DNA of 35,775 nt from an uncultured Anaerobiospirillum sp. (GTDB lineage: Bacteria > Pseudomonadota > Gammaproteobacteria > Enterobacterales > Succinivibrionaceae), in contig CALXXU010000024.1 of assembly GCA_944392765.1 (NCBI GenBank), positions 1 to 35,775 of the forward strand. Reading direction: 5' to 3'. The position numbers and the translations under genes were made by a program. Below the pieces are notes generated by a model that did no database searches, was not told the DNA's origin, and worked only from the letters and a program-made list of their open reading frames with translations. Below are positions 32,905-35,775 of the stretch, in pieces; the first letter of the stretch is position 1; each line of letters starts with the position of its first letter.

Positions 32905-34758
32905 CTAGGCATGATTTTGATTCGGTGGATTATCGATAGTGATAGGTTCAACAAATCCCTCACTAACGATTGCCTTTTGACAAAAATGACGCCAATAAAC
33001 AATTTGACGCACACTATCATCAATTACCAGCACAACTCCATGCCATTTCTCAACATTGGTTGCTTGCTCATCACAATAACCGTTGTCAATAATTTGCTGA
33101 TGGGCAGCTTCAGCAAGGCGCTTGGTAGCATTAGGGTTATGATTGTCGGCAATACGCTTTAATTCAAAGACAAAGTGGTCATTACCAATATCAGCTTCGA
33201 TATCTGAGCGACCAAGGTGATTACCTTTTTCCTCAACCACAAAGCGAGCACCACCACTAACACGAAGGAAAGCAGCAATCAAACTACGATAAACTACCTC
33301 ATAGGTATTTCTCCACGCATCATAACGCAGAGAGTGCATTTGGGTATTAAGGCAAATTACCGCCTGAGCCATATCACGCTGATTGAGCGCACTTCTAAGT
33401 TGTCTTGATGCAATAAACATCCCATCAACGTCTTGTTCATGCATCTTTACAAAGTTTTCTTCACTACCGCCTTCAGAGTTATCTACTTCAATATCTTTAT
33501 CTTCATGGTTTGAAAGATATTCTAAAAACAGCGCATCACACTCTCTTTCAACTTCATTATTCGGAAATCCACACGAATAAAAATGTAGATATGGACTTTC
33601 CTCACCCGGATCAAGATCTTTCTTGATAGTTAGATAGCCCATGGACACCATAAGCGGGGCCAGAGAAACACTATTAAAGTAGTTAGGAGAAGAGATGCTG
33701 GACTGTCTAATTTCAACATCTTCATTTTTAACTTTAGTTAAAAATGAAAGATCAATCTTCTTTCTTTTCAGAAAAGAACGTAATGATGCATATGCATTGG
33801 AGCTACTCATCCAATAGCATGGAAATGAAGGTATGTTAGATGAGTTATCAACAACTTGACTAAAGAAGTTATTGATAGACCAAGGATTGTAAAGATTTAC
33901 ACTGGCATTACTGTCAAAGCAAAAACCATCGTACTGAATCTTGATCTTAGCAAGAAGTTCCTTGTTGCTAATACCAAGACGCTTAGCAGACTCGCTAATA
34001 TAAGGAGCAAAGTTGGTTTCAAGCTCTTCTTGCGTATATCCAACAATGTCTGCAAAATCAGGCTCCATGCTGATATCTTTGATATCTTGACCAGTAAAAA
34101 GGGAAGTATCCTTGTAACGGCCAATTCCAGTGACAAATAAGAAATGCAAGTTTATCAGATCTCGAATCCATGAATAAAACGTGTTAAGAACATCTTTGCA
34201 TTTCTCAAAATTAGTAATATCATGAAGATTAGATGATAAAGGCAAATCCCACTCATCAATAAGGACTACAATCTTTTGGCCAGCTCTAATCTTATCTAAA
34301 GCACCAAGCACCTCATCAAGGGTGCGAATATCCTGCTTAATCTTAGCAGCAGCATCAAAACCGGCATGATCAAACGCATCACAAAGACGGCAACGTAGTG
34401 TTTCGGCAATCGTATCAGGATTATTCATCCCAAAAAAAGAAATGCGAACCACTGGGTAGCGATCTTCTTGCCATAAGTTGTAAACAGCCAAGCCTTCAAA
34501 TTTACCAATACCATTGGTAAACAACTGTTCAAGCATAGAGGTAAGCGTGCTCTTACCGAAGCGACGAGGGCGGGATAAGAAAACCTTTTTCTTAAACACC
34601 AACTGCTGCAGCTTAGCTGTTTTATCAATAAATAAGGTATCATCATCTCTAACTACATTAAAGTCAGAAACGCCCAGCGTTATACGCTTTAATTTAGTTT
34701 GAGAATGAATCTGTTCCTCAATCTTCTGAGGTTGAGTAACGAACTTTTCTTGTCCCAT
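32905..34758 (-). CDS. AAA-ATPase-like / PD-(D/E)XK nuclease family protein (DUF1703 type)
   Basis: 617 aa with an N-terminal AAA-ATPase-like domain (PF09820 type) and a C-terminal PD-(D/E)XK domain (PF08011/DUF1703 type). The opening FNVVRDDDTLFIDKT and the Walker A-like SRPRRFGKST (residues 62-71) are hallmarks, followed by a Walker B region IVVLIDEWDLP (about 167-177) and a FVTGIGRYKDTSLFTGQDIKD segment. The nuclease core is Asp519, Glu532 and Lys534 (SDIEADIG then FVFELKR), apparently intact. The ATG at 34758 has AAGGGG 7-8 nt upstream. The gene is clearly more AT-rich than its neighbours, suggesting acquisition from elsewhere. The family is often multicopy in anaerobic gut bacteria; its role (defence, selfish element or repair) is unknown. 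Confidence 0.88.
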   Translation of the reverse strand: MGQEKFVTQPQKIEEQIHSQTKLKRITLGVSDFNVVRDDDTLFIDKTAKLQQLVFKKKVFLSRPRRFGKSTLTSMLEQLFTNGIGKFEGLAVYNLWQEDRYPVVRISFFGMNNPDTIAETLRCRLCDAFDHAGFDAAAKIKQDIRTLDEVLGALDKIRAGQKIVVLIDEWDLPLSSNLHDITNFEKCKDVLNTFYSWIRDLINLHFLFVTGIGRYKDTSLFTGQDIKDISMEPDFADIVGYTQEELETNFAPYISESAKRLGISNKELLAKIKIQYDGFCFDSNASVNLYNPWSINNFFSQVVDNSSNIPSFPCYWMSSSNAYASLRSFLKRKKIDLSFLTKVKNEDVEIRQSSISSPNYFNSVSLAPLMVSMGYLTIKKDLDPGEESPYLHFYSCGFPNNEVERECDALFLEYLSNHEDKDIEVDNSEGGSEENFVKMHEQDVDGMFIASRQLRSALNQRDMAQAVICLNTQMHSLRYDAWRNTYEVVYRSLIAAFLRVSGGARFVVEEKGNHLGRSDIEADIGNDHFVFELKRIADNHNPNATKRLAEAAHQQIIDNGYCDEQATNVEKWHGVVLVIDDSVRQIVYWRHFCQKAIVSEGFVEPITIDNPPNQNHA

Positions 34759-34947
34759 AATTCACCCCTTGCCAGATTGGCATCTTGCAATGAGTCTTGA
34801 ACAGCACAGTCCATTGCATTAGGCACAATTTAAGAAGATCACCTCATAATAATATAGCATAATCGGTGGCACTTACCTCTATTCTGGGCAATTTAGCATC
34901 ATTTTTTCTCAATTGGGCATGGGATTACTTGCTGCCATTGGTCAGGC

Positions 34948-35703
34948 TTATTTCACCTGACTCTCGCACAGGGCCCGGACCGTGGCGATAACCTTGGACA
35001 GGGACGTAATCTGGAGGGCATATTCATTGGAGCCGGGCAGGCCCATGAAGACGTCTGGATTGCGAAATTGCATTTGCGACGGTACGGTGTCCTTGGCCGA
35101 GAAGTGGAACTCGCGCACGCCGGAAATCTGCGCAATCTGGGCGATATTATCAGCGCCCACGCCCGCTCCGGCAATTAAGGTAATACGCCCTTTGGCTTGC
35201 TGCTGCAAGGCGGCCAGCTCGGCAACACCGTCAATGGCTGAGCCCTTACCCCCTGAGGTAAGCACATGATCTACGCCCAAGGTGATCAAGACCTCGAGCA
35301 TGGCCATGCGGTCGGCACAGACATCAATGGCGCGGTGGAAGGTCACCTTCATGCCTTCGGCGGCCTTGAGCAGCACCTCCATCGCTTTGACATCAAGCCA
35401 GCCCTCAGGATTGAGGCAGCCTAGAACCACGCCGTGCGCGCCTTCATCCTTTGCGCGCAAGATGTCATCGCGCATCACCCGCACCTCAGAAGTCGAGTAA
35501 ATGAAGTCACCGGCGCGCGGACGGATCAAAACATTGACGGCACTGTACACACTCTGCGAGCAGGCGTAATGCAGCAGGCCCGCCGACGGTGTAAGCCCAC
35601 CCTCACTTAAGGCTGAGCACAGCTCAATGCGATCTAAGCGGCACTCTTCGGCCACTTGGCAGCCTTGCGGCGAGGTCACGCACAACTCAAATTTGAATTT
35701 CAT
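34948..35703 (-). CDS. cutC: CutC family protein
   Basis: 251-aa TIM-barrel protein of the CutC family (PF03932), cytoplasmic. It was first linked to copper tolerance in E. coli, though its biochemical role is not settled. Family sequence: ELCVTSPQGC (6-15), DRIELCSALSEGGLTPSAGL (about 24-43), VNVLIRPRAGDFIYS, KDEGAHGVVLGCL, KVTFHRAIDVCAD (about 120-132) and GVDHVLTSGGKGSA. The C-terminal part (IAGAGVGADNI, REFHFSAKD) is complete. The ATG at 35703 lacks a visible Shine-Dalgarno sequence; instead the region just upstream is a strong GC hairpin (35711-35752). Confidence 0.92.
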   Translation of the reverse strand: MKFKFELCVTSPQGCQVAEECRLDRIELCSALSEGGLTPSAGLLHYACSQSVYSAVNVLIRPRAGDFIYSTSEVRVMRDDILRAKDEGAHGVVLGCLNPEGWLDVKAMEVLLKAAEGMKVTFHRAIDVCADRMAMLEVLITLGVDHVLTSGGKGSAIDGVAELAALQQQAKGRITLIAGAGVGADNIAQIAQISGVREFHFSAKDTVPSQMQFRNPDVFMGLPGSNEYALQITSLSKVIATVRALCESQVK

Positions 35704-35710
35704 CTAAAAC

Positions 35711-35752
35711 CGGCGCGGATACCCCCGAGGTAACTCGGGGGAGGAAGCGCCG
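35711..35752. terminator. strong hairpin upstream of cutC
   Basis: cccccgag (35722-35729) and ctcggggg (35734-35741) pair perfectly around a gtaa loop, and an outer cggcgc/gcgccg pairing (35711-35716 with 35747-35752) is separated by a 5 x 5 internal loop. On the minus strand GGTTTT follows, so it may end the transcript of a gene beyond the window, or be a cutC leader structure. Confidence 0.5.
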
Positions 35753-35775
35753 CCTCATGTTCTCAGTTCGGTTAA

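Noticed and set aside
32761-33162. 133-codon plus-strand frame after pfkA
   Set aside because: It starts in the pfkA terminator and lies antisense to the C-terminus of the AAA/PD-(D/E)XK gene.

Overview
The window looks like a chromosomal segment of a motile gammaproteobacterium. Evidence for this is a gammaproteobacterial-type glnS, a bamC-purC pair as in enterics, a MaoP/DUF413 protein, a pykA-type pyruvate kinase and a fliK-L-M-N-O-P-Q-R flagellar block. The AAA/PD-(D/E)XK protein and the very repeat-rich intergenic DNA would suit the Succinivibrionaceae (Aeromonadales), but that assignment is inference. No CRISPR array, rRNA gene, prophage or complete insertion sequence was seen.

Layout. 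1-4.3 kb is a scarred region: a sugar:cation symporter fragment missing both ends and preceded by strong hairpins, a transposase-like gene of the IS1634 type with eroded catalytic residues, and a divergent unknown ORF. 4.4-11.1 kb (minus strand) holds pykA, bamC-purC, and glnS with a small unknown gene behind it. maoP lies on the plus strand at 11.5 kb and faces the flagellar genes across a perfect 21-bp terminator stem. 11.9-21.2 kb (minus strand) is fliK, fliL, fliM, fliN, fliO, fliP, fliQ, fliR in transcription order: hook-length control, the switch complex and the export gate. Sigma-54-like -24/-12 elements lie before fliK and fliL. A small membrane protein gene and two identical tRNA-Leu(UAA) genes follow at 21.4-22.3 kb. 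22.3-29 kb (minus strand) has a gene remnant, a secreted low-complexity protein, serA, an aroG-like DAHP synthase, a short IS/MITE-like remnant, a diamine-type acetyltransferase and an exonuclease III gene. 29-32.7 kb (plus strand) has ybaK, a Nif11-like small protein, tpiA and pfkA. The window ends with an AT-rich AAA-ATPase/PD-(D/E)XK gene and cutC on the minus strand.

Functionally the window joins glycolysis (pfkA, tpiA, pykA), entry into serine and aromatic synthesis (serA, aroG), purine synthesis (purC), outer-membrane assembly (bamC) and flagellar assembly.

The most distinctive non-coding theme is short tandem duplication (units of 15-33 nt) in many gaps. At fliK, fliP and the acetyltransferase gene the repeated unit contains or closely copies the stop codon region. 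Other arrays lie before bamC (8 x 23 nt), after tpiA (5 x 24 nt, alternating variants) and after the Nif11-like gene (4 x 15 nt). I saw no clearly new multi-gene system. The best leads are the Nif11-like gene with a sigma-54-like element, the stop-codon duplications, and the IS remnant.
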